NCBI GenBank assembly: GCA_945860255.1
Contig: CAMAQI010000121.1
Span: 1 to 7,133 of the forward strand
Reading direction: 5' to 3'
Source of the DNA: Methylacidiphilum caldifontis
GTDB taxonomy: Bacteria; Verrucomicrobiota; Verrucomicrobiia; Methylacidiphilales; CAMAQI01
DNA: 7,133 bases
Shown here piece by piece: positions 6,785 to 7,133 of the stretch. The number at the start of each line of letters is the position of its first letter. Within the stretch, counting starts at the first letter, position 1. The notes below the pieces were generated by a model. That model did no database searches. It was not told the origin of the DNA and saw only the letters and a list, made by a program, of their open reading frames with translations. A program made the position numbers and the translations under genes.

Positions 6785-6822
6785 GGAGAGGGGATCAATC
6801 TTTTGATTTCAGCTCCTTTTTT
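6785..6822 (+). terminator. Probable intrinsic terminator of ilvD
   Basis: GGAG (6785-6788) can pair with CTCC (6813-6816), and ATCAA (6794-6798) with TTGAT (6803-6807), with an internal loop between the two helices. Six T residues follow directly (6817-6822). It starts 18 bases after the ilvD stop. The interrupted stem makes it weaker than the leuC terminator. An alternative outer pairing of CAGGA (6783-6787) with TCCTG (6822-6826) is also possible. Confidence 0.5.
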
Positions 6823-6883
6823 CCTGCTTTCCCTATTTCAATAAGATCTTTAACTATTGTCATTAATTGAGTTGTTCTCCGTC

Positions 6884-6901
6884 AAGGAGGGCAGAAAAGG
6901 A
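6884..6901 (+). promoter_or_regulatory. Two candidate Shine-Dalgarno sequences before ychF
   Basis: AAGGAGG (6884-6890) is a near-perfect anti-16S match but lies 15 bases from the ATG at 6906, which is long. AAGGA (6897-6901) lies 4 bases from it, which is short. Either could serve. No alternative in-frame start sits between them, and the MLRAGIVGLPNVGKST N-terminus fixes the ATG. This is the only clear purine-rich ribosome site among the four genes here. Confidence 0.55.
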
Positions 6902-6905
6902 AACT

Positions 6906-7133
6906 ATGTTACGTGCTGGAATTGTTGGATTACCGAATGTTGGAAAAAGTACGATGTTTAATGCGGTCACCAAGACCCGCAAGGCAATGGCGGCAAATTA
7001 TCCGTTTTGTACGATCGATCCCAACGTGGGAATGGTCACCGTTCCGGATGCACGGCAGGAGGTTTTAGCGAAGATCTTTGGCAGCAAAAAGATTGTTCCC
7101 GCGATCATTGAGTTTGTTGATATTGCAGGGCTC
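6906..7133 (+). CDS. ychF: Redox-regulated ATPase YchF (Obg-like P-loop), 5' 76 codons
   Basis: YchF is a universally conserved Obg/HAS-class P-loop NTPase. It binds ribosomes and, unlike most of its GTPase relatives, prefers ATP; it is linked to translation and oxidative-stress responses. The visible part begins MLRAGIVGLPNVGKST, with the G1 loop GLPNVGKS at residues 8-15. It continues through AANYPFCTIDPNVG (about 29-42), a strongly conserved YchF stretch, to DVAG-type G3 DIAG at 72-75, where the window ends. The family is about 365 residues, so the G4 motif, the coiled-coil arm and the C-terminal TGS domain are missing by truncation only. The gene lies 139 bases after ilvD, behind a probable terminator, so it is likely an independent unit. 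The sequence style is what most suggests a Verrucomicrobiota-type host, at moderate confidence. Confidence 0.95.
   Translation, partial: MLRAGIVGLPNVGKSTMFNAVTKTRKAMAANYPFCTIDPNVGMVTVPDARQEVLAKIFGSKKIVPAIIEFVDIAGL

Overview
This is a moderate-GC bacterial chromosomal segment with four recognisable genes. All four are housekeeping or amino-acid biosynthesis genes. A Verrucomicrobiota or other PVC-group bacterium is my best guess. It rests on the flavour of YchF (MLRAGIVGLPNVGKST followed by KTRKAMAANYPFCTIDPNVG) and of LeuC (a GSCTGGK / CAACLGGP type that I associate with PVC bacteria and plants). This is inference from memory, not a database result.

Layout: (1) Positions 1-3058, minus strand, hold the first 1019 codons of smc, the chromosome-condensation ATPase. 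The frame is uninterrupted, and the C-terminal ATPase half lies beyond the left edge. (2) Positions 3059-3493 are a 435-base gap without a credible ORF but rich in structure. It holds a perfect 11-bp-arm palindrome, a plausible plus-strand sigma70-type promoter, a small hairpin, a 9-bp tandem repeat and a 125-base element that folds into a three-way junction. (3) Positions 3550-4923, minus strand, hold leuC with a textbook intrinsic terminator. (4) Positions 4924-5050 are the divergent leuC/ilvD control region. (5) Positions 5051-6766, plus strand, hold ilvD, followed by a probable terminator. (6) Positions 6906-7133, plus strand, hold the first 76 codons of ychF.

leuC and ilvD are divergent neighbours, and both encode Fe-S dehydratases of branched-chain amino acid synthesis: IlvD serves the valine, isoleucine and leucine routes, LeuC the leucine branch. 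leuD, the partner subunit gene, is not in the window. smc and ychF are unrelated housekeeping genes that flank this pair.

The part that annotation would normally leave blank is the smc-leuC gap. The three-way-junction element, the upstream hairpin and the promoter-like boxes could together specify an undescribed plus-strand small RNA. Alternatively the 125-base block could be a MITE-like insertion, since it is bordered by ATAAA on both sides. Both readings are hypotheses from sequence structure alone.
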